Shown: positions 16,952 through 26,214, numbered from the stretch's first letter. The stretch is 64,000 nucleotides of DNA from Bradyrhizobium tropiciagri (GCF_018130545.1 NZ_JAFCKF010000002.1:868001-932000); one strand, 5' to 3'. Numbers and translations are program-made. Notes: a model not told the origin generated them from the sequence alone.

Positions 16952-19900
16952 ATGCGAATCGAACGACGCAACACCACCAGCGGCGCATCTCCCTATGCCG
17001 GGATCAATTTCCGCCTGACCACCTCAGAGATCCGCAATCCGGACGGCTCGGTCGTGTTCCGTGCCGAGAACGTCGAGGTTCCGGAGTTCTGGTCGCAGGT
17101 CGCCTCCGACGTGCTGGCGCAGAAGTATTTCCGCAAGGCCGGTGTCGCCGCGCGCCTGAAGAAGGTCGAAGAAGAGACCGTGCCGTCGTGGCTGTGGCGT
17201 TCGGTGCCCGACACCGAGGCGCTCGCAGCGCTGCCCGAGAACGAGCGCATCGTCGGTGAGACCAGCGCCAAGCAGGTGTTCGATCGCCTCGCCGGCTGCT
17301 GGACCTATTGGGGCTGGAAGGGCGGCTACTTCTCCACGGAAGAAGATGCCCTCGCCTTCTACGACGAACTCCGCTTCCAGCTGGCAAAGCAGATGGTCGC
17401 GCCGAACTCGCCGCAATGGTTCAACACCGGCCTGCACTGGGCCTATGGCGTCGATGGTCCCGGCCAGGGCCACTACTACGTGGACTGGAAGACCGGCAAG
17501 CTGACCAAGTCGAAGTCGGCCTATGAGCATCCGCAGCCGCATGCCTGCTTCATCCAGGGCGTCGGCGACGACCTCGTCAACGAGGGCGGCATCATGGACC
17601 TCTGGGTGCGCGAGGCGCGCCTGTTCAAATATGGCTCCGGCACCGGCTCCAACTTCTCGAGCCTGCGCGGCGAAGGCGAAAAGCTCTCCGGCGGCGGCCG
17701 CTCGTCCGGCCTGATGAGCTTCCTCAAGATCGGCGACCGCGCCGCCGGCGCGATCAAGTCGGGCGGCACCACCCGCCGCGCCGCCAAGATGGTCGTGGTC
17801 GATGCGGATCACCCTGATATCGAGACCTATATCGACTGGAAGGTGAAGGAGGAGCAGAAGGTCGCAGCCCTCGTCACCGGCTCCAAGATCAACCAGAAGC
17901 ACCTCAAGGCCGTGATGAAGGCCTGCGTCAACTGCGAAGGCAGCGGCGACGATTGCTTCGATCCCGAGAAGAACCCGGCGCTGCGCCGCGAGATCAAGCT
18001 CGCCCGCCGCAACCTGGTGCCCGACAACTACATCAAGCGCGTCATCCAGTTCGCCAAGCAGGGCTACAAGGACATCTCGTTCGACATCTACGACACCGAC
18101 TGGGATTCCGAGGCGTATCTCACGGTCTCCGGCCAGAACTCCAACAATTCGGTGTCGCTGAAGGATGACTTCCTGCGCGCGGTCGAGACCGACGGCGACT
18201 GGAACCTCGTCGGCCGCACCACGAAGAAGGTGACCAAGACGCTGAAGGCCCGCGACCTCTGGGAGAAGATCGGTTACGCCGCTTGGGCATCGGCCGATCC
18301 CGGCCTGCACTTCAACACCACGATGAACGACTGGCACACCTGCAAGTCGTCGGGCGACATCCGCGCCTCCAATCCGTGCTCGGAATACATGTTCCTGGAC
18401 GACACGGCGTGCAACCTCGCCTCCGCCAATCTGCTGACGTTCTACAGCACCACCACCAAACGGTTCGACATCGAGTCCTACGAGCATCTCTGCCGGCTCT
18501 GGACCATCGTGCTCGAAATCTCCGTGATGATGGCCCAGTTCCCGTCGAAGGCGATCGCCGAGCTCTCCTATGAATTCCGTACGCTCGGCCTCGGCTTCGC
18601 GAACATCGGCGGCCTGCTGATGACCATGGGTCTGCCCTATGACAGCAAGGAAGGCCGTTCGCTCTGCGGCGCGCTGACCGCTGTGATGACCGGCATCTCC
18701 TACAAGACCTCGGCGGAGATGGCGGCCGAGCTCGGCACCTTCCCGGGCTACAAGAAGAACGCCAGCCACATGCTGCGCGTGATCCGCAACCACCGCCGCG
18801 CCGCCCACGGCAACGCCGGCGGTTACGAGGCGCTCTCGGTCAACCCGGTGCCGCTCGATCACGCTTCGTGCCCGCAGGCCGACATCGTCGCCCATGCCAA
18901 GCTGGCCTGGGACGACGCCCTGGCGCTCGGCGAGGTCAACGGCTATCGCAACGCCCAGACCACCGTCGTGGCGCCGACCGGCACCATCGGCCTGGTGATG
19001 GATTGCGACACCACCGGCATCGAGCCTGATTTTGCGCTGGTCAAGTTCAAGAAGCTCGCCGGCGGCGGCTACTTCAAGATCATCAACCAGGCGGTGCCCT
19101 CGGCGCTGCGCGCGCTCGGTTATCGCGAGAGCGAGATCGCCGAGATCGAGGCCTACGCCGTCGGCCACGGCTCGCTGTCGAATGCGCCCGGGATCAACGC
19201 CTCCACCCTCAAGACAAAGGGCTTCACCGATGAAGCCATTGCCAAGGTGGAAAAGGCGCTGCCGACCGCGTTCGACATCAAGTTCGCCTTCAACAAGTGG
19301 ACCTTCGGCGAGGACTTCATCCGCGACCAGCTCGGCATCGGCGCGGAAGCGATTGCCACGCCCGGCTTCGACCTGCTCCAGGCCGTCGGCTTCACCAAGC
19401 GCGAGATCGAAGCCGCCAACGTGCACATCTGCGGCGCGATGACGGTGGAAGGCGCCCCTCACCTCAAGGCCGAGCACTACCCGGTGTTCGACTGCGCCAA
19501 CCCCTGCGGCAAGATCGGCAAGCGCTATTTGTCGGTCGAGAGCCACATCCGGATGATGGCGGCCTCGCAGCCGTTCATCTCGGGCGCGATCTCCAAGACC
19601 ATCAACATGCCGAACGACGCCACGGTGGAGGACTGCAAGTCCGCCTACCTGCTGTCGTGGAAGCTGGCGCTGAAGGCCAACGCGCTGTACCGCGACGGCT
19701 CGAAGCTGTCGCAGCCGCTGAACTCGCAGCTCATCTCCGACGATGAGGACGAGGACGATGTGGTCGAGGCGCTCTACGAGAAGCCGATGGCTGCGCGTGC
19801 CGCCCAGGTCTCGGAGAAGATCGTCGAGAAGCTGGTCGAGCGTATCGTCGTGATGCGCGAGCGCGAGAAGATGCCGGATCGCCGCAAGGGCTACACCCAG

Positions 19901-20728
19901 AAGGCGGTTGTCGGCGGCCACAAGGTCTATCTCCGCACCGGCGAATATGACGACGGACGGCTCGGCGAGATCTTCATCGACATGCACAAGGAAGGCGCGG
20001 CGCTCCGCTCCTTCATCAACAACTTCGCGATCGCGGTGTCGCTCGGTCTGCAATACGGCGTGCCGCTGGAAGAGTATGTCGACGCCTTCACCTTCACCCG
20101 CTTCGAGCCCGCGGGTCCGGTGCAGGGCAACGACTCGATCAAGTACGCAACCTCGATCCTCGACTATGTCTTCCGCGAGCTCGCGGTGAGCTACATGTCG
20201 CGCTTCGATCTCGCCCACGTCGATCCGAACGAGAGCGGCTTCGACGCGCTCGGCAAGGGCGTCGAGGAAGGCAAGGAGCAGCCGGAAGAGGCGCCGCAGC
20301 ACCAGGCGACGAAGTATCTGTCGCGCGGCCTCACCCGCTCGCGCACTGACAACCTCGTCATCATGCGCGGCGGCTCGGCCGCGGTAAGCCAGAACGCCGA
20401 CAACGCCCCTGCCGGCGGCAACCGCGTGACCTCACTGGCCTCGCACGGCGCAACCTCTCGCGGCGCCTCCGACACCGTCGAAGGCGCGGTCGCCCTGAAG
20501 CAGGAAGTCAGCCACGATCTCTCGCCGACCGAGAAGCTCGAGGCGCTGAACTGGAGCAAGCCCGGCACCGCCGCAGCCGCCGCCCCGTCCAAGGCGGAGC
20601 GTCGCGCCGAAGCCAAGGCCAAGGGCTACGAAGGCGAGATGTGCTCGGAGTGCGGCAACTTCACGCTGGTGCGGAACGGGACCTGCATGAAGTGCGATAC
20701 TTGCGGAAGCACGACGGGGTGTTCGTGA
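16952..20728 (+). CDS. nrdJ: Adenosylcobalamin-dependent (class II) ribonucleotide reductase
   Basis: A 1258-residue class II enzyme that reduces ribonucleotides to deoxyribonucleotides using coenzyme B12 radical chemistry, independent of oxygen. Cys199 in HACFIQG is one redox cysteine. N474-P-C476-S-E478 is the catalytic finger loop, with Cys476 the radical site. A TSCPD domain lies at about 1000-1085. The tail (about 1230-1258) is a Cys-rich zinc-ribbon-like segment ([16 protein letters not shown]) that can re-reduce the active site. AGAAGAAG precedes the ATG. It is a single-gene unit with a strong terminator and probable NrdR control. Confidence 0.97.
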   Translation: MRIERRNTTSGASPYAGINFRLTTSEIRNPDGSVVFRAENVEVPEFWSQVASDVLAQKYFRKAGVAARLKKVEEETVPSWLWRSVPDTEALAALPENERIVGETSAKQVFDRLAGCWTYWGWKGGYFSTEEDALAFYDELRFQLAKQMVAPNSPQWFNTGLHWAYGVDGPGQGHYYVDWKTGKLTKSKSAYEHPQPHACFIQGVGDDLVNEGGIMDLWVREARLFKYGSGTGSNFSSLRGEGEKLSGGGRSSGLMSFLKIGDRAAGAIKSGGTTRRAAKMVVVDADHPDIETYIDWKVKEEQKVAALVTGSKINQKHLKAVMKACVNCEGSGDDCFDPEKNPALRREIKLARRNLVPDNYIKRVIQFAKQGYKDISFDIYDTDWDSEAYLTVSGQNSNNSVSLKDDFLRAVETDGDWNLVGRTTKKVTKTLKARDLWEKIGYAAWASADPGLHFNTTMNDWHTCKSSGDIRASNPCSEYMFLDDTACNLASANLLTFYSTTTKRFDIESYEHLCRLWTIVLEISVMMAQFPSKAIAELSYEFRTLGLGFANIGGLLMTMGLPYDSKEGRSLCGALTAVMTGISYKTSAEMAAELGTFPGYKKNASHMLRVIRNHRRAAHGNAGGYEALSVNPVPLDHASCPQADIVAHAKLAWDDALALGEVNGYRNAQTTVVAPTGTIGLVMDCDTTGIEPDFALVKFKKLAGGGYFKIINQAVPSALRALGYRESEIAEIEAYAVGHGSLSNAPGINASTLKTKGFTDEAIAKVEKALPTAFDIKFAFNKWTFGEDFIRDQLGIGAEAIATPGFDLLQAVGFTKREIEAANVHICGAMTVEGAPHLKAEHYPVFDCANPCGKIGKRYLSVESHIRMMAASQPFISGAISKTINMPNDATVEDCKSAYLLSWKLALKANALYRDGSKLSQPLNSQLISDDEDEDDVVEALYEKPMAARAAQVSEKIVEKLVERIVVMREREKMPDRRKGYTQKAVVGGHKVYLRTGEYDDGRLGEIFIDMHKEGAALRSFINNFAIAVSLGLQYGVPLEEYVDAFTFTRFEPAGPVQGNDSIKYATSILDYVFRELAVSYMSRFDLAHVDPNESGFDALGKGVEEGKEQPEEAPQHQATKYLSRGLTRSRTDNLVIMRGGSAAVSQNADNAPAGGNRVTSLASHGATSRGASDTVEGAVALKQEVSHDLSPTEKLEALNWSKPGTAAAAAPSKAERRAEAKAKGYEGEMCSECGNFTLVRNGTCMKCDTCGSTTGCS

Positions 20729-20778
20729 GGCGCTAGGCGGCGGCGCCTACTTCAAGCCTCGACTCGACTATCGACAAA

Positions 20779-20803
20779 GGGCGGCCGAATAGGCCGCCCT
20801 TTT
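20779..20803 (+). terminator. Rho-independent terminator of nrdJ
   Basis: Eight-base perfect stem (GGGCGGCC at 20779-20786, GGCCGCCC at 20792-20799), five-base loop, then TTTT. It is preceded by AAA, so it may work in either direction. Confidence 0.85.
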
Positions 20804-20841
20804 GGTACAGACCAGGATGCGCACACTTCTCAGAGAAAACG

Positions 20842-21472
20842 ATGCAAATCAGCCAGCTCCGCATTCTAAATTACAAGGGTTTTGGTGACTCTGGTTGGAT
20901 AAGCATCCCAAAGGGCTTCACTGTAGTCGTTGGGCAGAACAATTCTGGAAAAACCGCGCTCCTCGAAGCATTTCGTCTTTCAGCCCTTCCGACCAAACCG
21001 CATCGGTCTTTGGCACGGGAAGAAGGGACCCCACTAGCTCCAATCTCTCGCGTAGAAGTTAAGCTGGATACCACTGGGCCCGAACTTCTACAAAGCATTC
21101 TCACCGCTGGGCAGCCGACTTACATACCGTATCCGCCAGGTCAGGTTCAGCCGCCTCGCGAGTATTTAGACGAATTATTTGCTAGGTCGAACCTAACGTT
21201 GAATCTGACCGCACAGACGAGACAAGTTCTTCGCTCACCTCGACAAACGATACTTCGCTGATCCACGTTCGATCTATTCGGACTTCCCCTTGAGTGAGAC
21301 AGCAGTAATTTCCCTCGCAAACTGCGTTATAAGGATAATTTCGGAACATGAGGCAGGACTGAACGACGGGCACAGCTTCGATGTCCGCGAGTTCTACCAG
21401 ATATCGGTCGACAATATGGTGCGCAATCTGGAAGCTGGACGTAAGGTGAACTTTCCGGGCCAACTCGACTGA
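20842..21472 (+). pseudogene. OLD/AAA-type ATPase remnant, frameshifted and truncated
   Basis: The first frame (20842-21261, 139 residues) begins like OLD-family or SMC-like ATPases: LRILNYKGFG then Walker A GQNNSGKT (about residues 31-38). It breaks off in RQVLRSPRQTILR. About 45 bases before that stop, another frame takes over naturally (DKFFAHLDKRYF, then YSDFPLSETAV) and continues to 21472, so one frameshift near 21215-21225 would give a product of about 210 residues. The ABC signature, Walker B and any TOPRIM domain are absent. GC is visibly lower than in neighbours, which points to transfer followed by decay. Confidence 0.65.
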
Positions 21473-21483
21473 CCATCAAGCAG

Positions 21484-21545
21484 GCGTAATCCGCCGTTTC
21501 GTGCGCAACAGTCGCGGCGGGTTGCGCTTCGCTAACCCGCCCCTA
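21484..21545. repeat. REP-like palindrome (family A)
   Basis: A hairpin with arms GGCGGGTT (21516-21523) and AACCCGCC (21534-21541), preceded by a GTAATCCGCC half. The same elements recur at 22753-22817, 26186-26214 and 34507-34590. It lies just downstream of the broken GapR-family copy. Confidence 0.7.
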
Positions 21546-21588
21546 CCCGCTACCTGTTGTCGAAGCGCATGAAAGCGCTTCCCAAACC

Positions 21589-21842
21589 TCACGCCGCCTT
21601 TGCGGTCTTGCCTTCCGCCGGCGCAGTCTCCATGGCGCGCATGTAGAGATCGAGTAGGCTTTCACGCACGTCGCGCTCGTCCTGGTCCTGCTTGCGCAGC
21701 TTGATGATCTCCTTGATGATCTTCACGTCGAAGCCTTCGCCCTTGGCCTCCGAGAAGACTTCCTTCTTCTGCTCGCTCAATTCCCCGATTTCAGTGTCAA
21801 GGTTTCTCGATCCGCTCGACGAAGGAACGAATTTTCCGCTGC
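21589..21842 (-). pseudogene. Broken duplicate of the GapR/DUF2312 gene
   Basis: The last 63 residues are nearly the same as those of the intact gene at 22855-23127 (two differences: Ile for Leu in KILKEIIK, Val for Glu in DERDERE). Upstream, compared with the intact copy, one A is missing near 21831 and one A is added near 21806, so about nine codons are read in the wrong frame before the frame is restored. The first codons and the ribosome site have no counterpart. A short product could only start from TTG at 21780. Nucleotide similarity also extends past the stop. Confidence 0.75.
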
Positions 21843-21898
21843 CGCGGTTGCCCCCTTCAGGGCCGAGCCCATACTGACGGACCGACGGCCGACGCCGT

Positions 21899-22606
21899 CT
21901 ACGCCGGCAGCACGATCACCTTCGTTTTGACGGGCGTTCGCGAATAGAGGTCGATCATGTCCTGACTGAGGAGGCCGGTGCAGCCGCTCGTGATGCCGTT
22001 CCCGATCGTTTCGGGGGCGCTGGTGCTATAGATCGTGTAAAGCGTGTACACGCCATTTTGGTAGAGGTAGAGCACGCGCGCGCCAAGTGGATTGTCGAGG
22101 CCTCCCGGCATGCCGCGCGCATATTTGGCCGCCTCCGGCTGGCGCGCGATCATCTCCTTGGGCGGCGTCCAGGTCGGCCATTCGGCCTTGCGTCCGACAT
22201 AAGCGTCCCCGCTCCAGCGGAATCCATCGCGGCCGACATTGGCGCCATAGCGGGTCGCGTTTCCCTCGCCCTCGATGCGATAGACATAGTATTTGCCGGG
22301 ATCGACGATGATCGTCCCGGGCGCCTCATCGCTGTCGTACTTCACCGTCTTGCGAAAATATTTCGGATCGACCTTGCTGACGTCGACCGCGGGGATCGGG
22401 AATTTCTCGTCGGGCACGGGCCCGTAGAGTTTCGCCGCCTCGGCCATACTCATGTAGTCGGATGCACAACCGGCCAGGCTCAGTGCGGCGAGACCGGCAG
22501 CAGAGCCGGCCAGAAACGTCCGGCGGTTGAGAAAGCGCGACCGAGGTCCGGGCATATCGCCCTCGCTCATCGCAGCGGCGTCGGCACTTCCAAGGTCCGT
22601 GATCAT
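21899..22606 (-). CDS. L,D-transpeptidase (YkuD) homologue lacking the catalytic His
   Basis: A 235-residue exported protein. It has a twin-arginine motif (NRRTFL, 27-32), a hydrophobic core and a lipobox LAGC (Cys47), so a Tat-exported lipoprotein is likely. Residues about 95-233 align with the YkuD domain of the intact transpeptidase at 46647-47276. In that protein the active site is IHGT (His163), SSGC (Cys179) and IRM. Here the matching positions are IYST (Tyr193), TSGC (Cys209) and TGL. The nucleophile Cys is kept but His and Arg are lost, so cross-linking activity is doubtful. AAGGGAAAA precedes the ATG. Confidence 0.85.
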   Translation of the reverse strand: MITDLGSADAAAMSEGDMPGPRSRFLNRRTFLAGSAAGLAALSLAGCASDYMSMAEAAKLYGPVPDEKFPIPAVDVSKVDPKYFRKTVKYDSDEAPGTIIVDPGKYYVYRIEGEGNATRYGANVGRDGFRWSGDAYVGRKAEWPTWTPPKEMIARQPEAAKYARGMPGGLDNPLGARVLYLYQNGVYTLYTIYSTSAPETIGNGITSGCTGLLSQDMIDLYSRTPVKTKVIVLPA

Positions 22607-22752
22607 GGTTTCGGATTTTCCCTTGTCCCGTTATGCGGCCGGAGCAGACTTTGGCATACAGGAGAGGAGATAAGAAAACGTTCTTCGTCATTGTCTGGGG
22701 TTGACCAACAGACGGTCTTGTGAATCCGCCCCGAGAACAGTGCAAGAACTTC

Positions 22753-22817
22753 GGCGGGTTGCGCTTCCGTCTTCGCTCAATGAGCGACGGCAGACAAGTC
22801 GCGAACCCGCCCTACTC
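22753..22817. repeat. REP-like palindrome (family A)
   Basis: Arms GGCGGGTTGCG (about 22753-22763) and GCGAACCCGCC (about 22801-22811) enclose a 37-base insert. It occupies the same place relative to the intact GapR-family gene as the element at 21484-21545 does to the broken copy, so palindrome and gene were duplicated together. Confidence 0.6.
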
Positions 22818-22854
22818 TGCTGTCTGCTTGTGGAAGCATCACGCTTCCCAAACC

Positions 22855-23127
22855 TCACGCCGCCTTTGCGGTCTTGCCTTCTGCCGGCGCCGTCTCCATG
22901 GCGCGCATGTAGAGATCAAGCAGGCTTTCACGCTCGTCGCGCTCGTCCTGGTCCTGCTTGCGCAGCTTGATGATCTCCTTGAGGATCTTCACGTCGAAAC
23001 CTTCGCCCTTGGCCTCCGAGAAGACTTCCTTCTTCTGCTCGCTGAGTTCCCCGATTTCAGTGTCAAGGTTCTCGATCCGCTCGACGAAGGAACGAATTTT
23101 TCCGCCGGGAATGGTGATGTCGGACAT
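22855..23127 (-). CDS. GapR-family (DUF2312/UPF0335) DNA-binding protein
   Basis: A 90-residue, highly charged, helical protein matching DUF2312: a first long helix (IRSFVERIENLDTEIGELSE) followed by KEVFSEAKGEGFDVKILKEIIKLRK. In Caulobacter, GapR forms clamp-like tetramers on overtwisted AT-rich DNA ahead of forks and transcription and stimulates topoisomerases. The ATG at 23127 has AGGAGG six bases upstream, so the longer frame is rejected. A broken duplicate lies 1.3 kb downstream with the transpeptidase homologue between them. Confidence 0.88.
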   Translation of the reverse strand: MSDITIPGGKIRSFVERIENLDTEIGELSEQKKEVFSEAKGEGFDVKILKEIIKLRKQDQDERDERESLLDLYMRAMETAPAEGKTAKAA

Positions 23128-23267
23128 GGTGCCTCCTGCTGAATGAGGTCGCGAAAATGCAAGCAAAGAGATGACCAATGTCTTAAGCATGCGGCATCGC
23201 CGCGGCGTCTCAATTGCGGAGATATTTGCGGTATTATGGCGCAAGCGCCACAAGCGGGTTAAGCGGC

Positions 23268-23480
23268 CTAGTGTCGTGCGGGCGACCCATTTTCAGTCAA
23301 AGAGCGACGGTACCTGATGTACGCCGCTATGGGCACAGCAAACGTCAAAAATAGGACGGGTAGACCAAGTCCTATCCAAGCGAAAACCGCCGGGTTCGTA
23401 CTGCCGAACAGCCACATAACGAATATGATCAACTCGATCACAGCTAGGCCGATCAAACGGCCCTTGATTGCTGTACTCAT
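23268..23480 (-). CDS. Small two-helix membrane protein
   Basis: A 70-residue protein with two hydrophobic segments (about 9-27 and 32-54) separated by a short loop and ending in a basic tail. I do not recognise a family. Its start ATG overlaps the stop of the preceding small gene (ATGA at 23477-23480), which indicates translational coupling and supports that both are real. It is the last gene of a three-gene unit with the DUF6471 protein. Confidence 0.6.
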   Translation of the reverse strand: MSTAIKGRLIGLAVIELIIFVMWLFGSTNPAVFAWIGLGLPVLFLTFAVPIAAYIRYRRSLTENGSPARH

Positions 23481-23656
23481 TTTGCTCCCCGAGGCCGCCG
23501 ACTGAGGCGACTGGCAATGGCAACAAACAACAGCAGGCCGACAATTTCACCAATCGCAGGGTATAGTCCCTCGGCCAAAATCGCGGCGAGAAAGATCAAT
23601 ATCCCAACGATGGCGATAGAGACGTATCCAGCGATTTCCATCCAGCGCGGGTACAT
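23477..23656 (-). CDS. Small membrane protein, translationally coupled
   Basis: A 59-residue protein with two hydrophobic segments (about 7-28 and 33-47) and a basic C-terminus. ATG 23656 was preferred to an upstream TTG that would overlap the DUF6471 gene. Its stop overlaps the start of the next small membrane gene. No family is recognised. Both small membrane proteins follow the same membrane-loop-membrane-basic-tail plan and may be old paralogues, though similarity is too weak to be sure. Confidence 0.55.
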   Translation of the reverse strand: MYPRWMEIAGYVSIAIVGILIFLAAILAEGLYPAIGEIVGLLLFVAIASRLSRRPRGAK

Positions 23657-23678
23657 GGCCACAACTCTATGGCCGAGC

Positions 23679-23879
23679 CTAAATTTCTTCCAGCACCACC
23701 TGTTCAAGTTCTAGTGCTGCAACGCACGCAAGAAAGAAGATCGCCGTAAACGATCCCCGCTTGGGCTTCATGGTGATCCCGGCCTCGGTCTCATCCTTGA
23801 GGCCATGCTTCTTCAGGCGCTTGACCAAGTCCGCATAGGTCACGTCGGGTAGAGCACAGCGAAACCCATCAATTTTCAC
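23679..23879 (-). CDS. DUF6471 domain protein
   Basis: A 66-residue protein starting with GTG. The stretch VTYADLVKRLKKHGL followed after a short linker by KRGSFTAIFFLACVAAL matches the pattern I know for DUF6471 (VTYxxLxxRLxxxG ... RGxFxAxFFLQCL), a small helix-turn-helix-like domain of unknown role often near mobile or phage genes. It begins a tight unit with two small membrane proteins. The insertion between the two halves is less regular than in full-length members. Function unknown. Confidence 0.6.
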   Translation of the reverse strand: MKIDGFRCALPDVTYADLVKRLKKHGLKDETEAGITMKPKRGSFTAIFFLACVAALELEQVVLEEI

Positions 23880-23944
23880 CCGCGGCGACAGTGATGGGTT
23901 TCCTACGAGTCTGTGATCGCATCACAGCATGCGAAACAAGTCAC

Positions 23945-25165
23945 TCAGGCTTCGCCCGCAACACGCAACGTGATCCGCGTCAATTCAGACGGGCGGCCGA
24001 GCCGCAGGGCAAAGCCCGGCCACAGCGCGGTGCCGTTGTTGACGTAGAGCGTCATCCCGTCGACGTCGTAGCGGCCCGAGACGAAGCCGGCATTGGCGCG
24101 CGCGGCCAGGCGGTCGATCCCGATGATCAATCCGCCATGGGTGTGCCCCGAGAGTTGCAGGGCGACGCTGAGCCGAGCGGAGTTGCGCGCGTCGGCCGGC
24201 TGGTGATCGAGCAGGACGATTGGCGCGCCTTTGGGGACGCCGTCGAGCACCGCGGCAAGGTCGCGGACTGGATGCTTGCGATGGCGCGACGCGCGGTCGG
24301 TAATTCCTGCGATCACCAACCGGCCGCCGCCGCGTTCGAGCACGATGTGCCGGTTCTCGAGCGAGCGCAGGCCCAACGTATCGTAGTGCGCCATCCAGCC
24401 GTCATAGCCGAAGATATATTCGTGATTGCCCGAGATCACGTAGACGCCGTCGGCGGCCATCAGGTCGGCCAACGGCGCGATGTCGTTGCGTCGCGCATCG
24501 ATGGTGCCGTCGATCAGGTCGCCGGTGATCGCGATCAGGTCCACGCCGAGCTTGTTCGATCGCGCGACGACCTCGCGCGCCCATGACGCCGGAAACAGCC
24601 GGCTGATGTGCAGATCGGTCAGGTGCAGGATGGTGTAGCCGTCGAACTCGCGCGGCAATCCAGGGATGGCGACCTCGACATCGTTCAGCGGCGGAATGCG
24701 CATCGCCTGCTGGACGCCGATCGCGGCCGCTGCGGCCGCGATCGCAGCGATCGCGTAGCGAACGCCGTCGGGCGCGCCGACGAAGCCGCCATGGATCACC
24801 GCAGCGATGATCAGTCCGGCATCGAGCGCCATCTGCAACAGCGCCAGCAGCATGACCGCGCCGAACGCCCAGTTGAACAGCGCGACCACCGGACGCGGAA
24901 ACTCCGGCGAGAATTCCGATCCCGACGACAGCCTGTTCCAGCGGTGAAACTGCAAGGCGACCAGCACCAGCACCGCGGCGACGATCTTGGCCGGGAGCGG
25001 CCAGTCGAGCGGCCAGATGAAGCGGGCCAGGATCAGGAGACTGGTCAGGCCGAAGATGAGTTGGGGAATGGGTTCGCTCCGGATCGGATCGGTGGGCTGC
25101 GCGGTCGGCGCCCAGCGAAGGTAGGGTGGATCTGCCGTGGGCGTAAGCGGCCACCATGCGCACAT
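23945..25165 (-). CDS. Membrane-anchored metallophosphoesterase (YaeI-like)
   Basis: About 406 residues. The N-terminal third holds several membrane segments (from about FGLTSLLILARFIWPLDW). The C-terminal calcineurin-like phosphoesterase domain shows DLHIS, GDLIDG, GNHEY and SGHTHGG in order, the full two-metal site. Relatives include YaeI/YkoQ-type enzymes acting on lipid-linked phosphates such as UDP-diacylglucosamine, but the substrate here is not proven. The start is uncertain: several in-frame codons exist and none has a strong ribosome site. It is divergent from the ceramidase-like gene. Confidence 0.85.
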   Translation of the reverse strand: MCAWWPLTPTADPPYLRWAPTAQPTDPIRSEPIPQLIFGLTSLLILARFIWPLDWPLPAKIVAAVLVLVALQFHRWNRLSSGSEFSPEFPRPVVALFNWAFGAVMLLALLQMALDAGLIIAAVIHGGFVGAPDGVRYAIAAIAAAAAAIGVQQAMRIPPLNDVEVAIPGLPREFDGYTILHLTDLHISRLFPASWAREVVARSNKLGVDLIAITGDLIDGTIDARRNDIAPLADLMAADGVYVISGNHEYIFGYDGWMAHYDTLGLRSLENRHIVLERGGGRLVIAGITDRASRHRKHPVRDLAAVLDGVPKGAPIVLLDHQPADARNSARLSVALQLSGHTHGGLIIGIDRLAARANAGFVSGRYDVDGMTLYVNNGTALWPGFALRLGRPSELTRITLRVAGEA

Positions 25166-25323
25166 TTTCGGCAAGTTGCGTTTCGCTGCGACGCGCTGCG
25201 CGCTAGCTGCTTTGCGGCGGAGCACGGCTGACGGCGCCGAAGCCGTGCCCCGCGAGGCCGAAGACTCTTGGTGGCGGCCCAGGCACCTCCTCCATCGCCA
25301 GCCGCTCCCTTAGAAATAGAACT

Positions 25324-25371
25324 TGAACATCGCTCATTTTTATGATCAGTTATTGAACATTGTTCATTTTT
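25324..25371 (+). promoter_or_regulatory. Duplicated palindromic operator candidate
   Basis: Two 18-base direct repeats, TGAACATCGCTCATTTTT at 25324-25341 and TGAACATTGTTCATTTTT at 25354-25371, lie 30 bases apart (three helical turns). The second contains the perfect 13-base palindrome TGAACATTGTTCA. They end just before the ribosome site of the ceramidase-like gene, so they would overlap its promoter or transcript start. No regulator gene is adjacent. Confidence 0.6.
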
Positions 25372-25384
25372 GATGGAGCCGGCG

Positions 25385-26200
25385 ATGCAAACGACCTTCC
25401 GGATGGACGGATTGACGGGGTCCGATCGGCCCGTGAAGCCGTGGATGAAGTACACCCCGACGCTGATCACGCTCGGCATCATTGCGGCGTTCGCGGTGCA
25501 CGGGCGAATTGCGCAGCCGGCCCACTACAATGATTTCGCCGATCACTCGGCTCTGTTCGGCATCCCCCACGCAGGCGATGTGCTGTCCAACGCCGGCTTC
25601 GCCCTGGTCGCGATCTGGGGCTGGCTGGCGCTCTGGCCCCGGCGCAACAGCGCTCAGCTCCGCGCCGGGTGGCCGGGCTATCGCCTGTTCCTGATCGGCC
25701 TGTTCCTGACCGCGTTCGGGTCCGCCTATTTTCACCTCGCCCCCGGCAATGGCCGGCTGACCTGGGACATGCTGCCGATCGCGCTCGCCGGCGCGGGCTT
25801 GCTCGTCGGCGTCCGCGGCGACACCCGGCCGGGATCGAGGACGAACATCGAAGCGATCGCGCTCGCGCTGTTCGCCGTGGCCGGCGTCGCATGCTGGGTC
25901 TTTACCGATAGCCATGGTGCGGGCGACCTGCGGCCGTATCTGCTGTTGCAGGTGCTGCCGCTGATCCTGATCCCACTCTGGCAGGCGATCGATCGCGCGC
26001 CGCGCACCGAGCGCCTCGCCTTCGCCGCCGCGATGGCGCTGTATGTCGTGGCCAAGCTCGCCGAGGTGCTCGACCATCAGATGGCAAACACGCTTGGCTC
26101 CGTCAGCGGACACACCTTGAAGCATCTGATCGCGACGGCAGCCACGGCCGCGATCGTCTGGGGGCTGACGCGACGAGTCTCAAACTGTAGGGCGGATTAG
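25385..26200 (+). CDS. CREST/alkaline-ceramidase-like membrane hydrolase
   Basis: A 271-residue membrane protein with about seven hydrophobic segments. It follows the CREST superfamily pattern: [20 protein letters not shown] in the first loop, [20 protein letters not shown] with the conserved Ser and His, DLRPY in the middle and HTLKHL with two His at the end. Alkaline ceramidases and related proteins use such His/Asp sets to bind zinc and hydrolyse amide-linked lipids. ATG 25385 has GGAG six bases before it. The last residues and stop lie in a REP-like element. Confidence 0.75.
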   Translation: MQTTFRMDGLTGSDRPVKPWMKYTPTLITLGIIAAFAVHGRIAQPAHYNDFADHSALFGIPHAGDVLSNAGFALVAIWGWLALWPRRNSAQLRAGWPGYRLFLIGLFLTAFGSAYFHLAPGNGRLTWDMLPIALAGAGLLVGVRGDTRPGSRTNIEAIALALFAVAGVACWVFTDSHGAGDLRPYLLLQVLPLILIPLWQAIDRAPRTERLAFAAAMALYVVAKLAEVLDHQMANTLGSVSGHTLKHLIATAATAAIVWGLTRRVSNCRAD

Positions 26201-26214
26201 AAGCGATGCCCGTC
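26186..26214. repeat. Partial REP-like element (family A) overlapping a stop codon
   Basis: TGTAGGGCGGATTAG matches the left arm of the element at 34507-34590 (TGTAGGGGCGGATTAG). The terminal TAG is the stop codon of the ceramidase-like gene, so the repeat supplies its last few codons. Confidence 0.55.

Noticed and set aside
17024-20302. Very long minus-strand open frame (over 1000 codons)
   Set aside because: It lies exactly opposite nrdJ; GC-rich third positions keep the antisense frame open. No domain is recognisable in it.
20842-23879. Complete prophage or mobile island
   Set aside because: Only remnants: no integrase, no transposase, no attachment repeats and no tRNA next to it. Described as an old insertion scar only.
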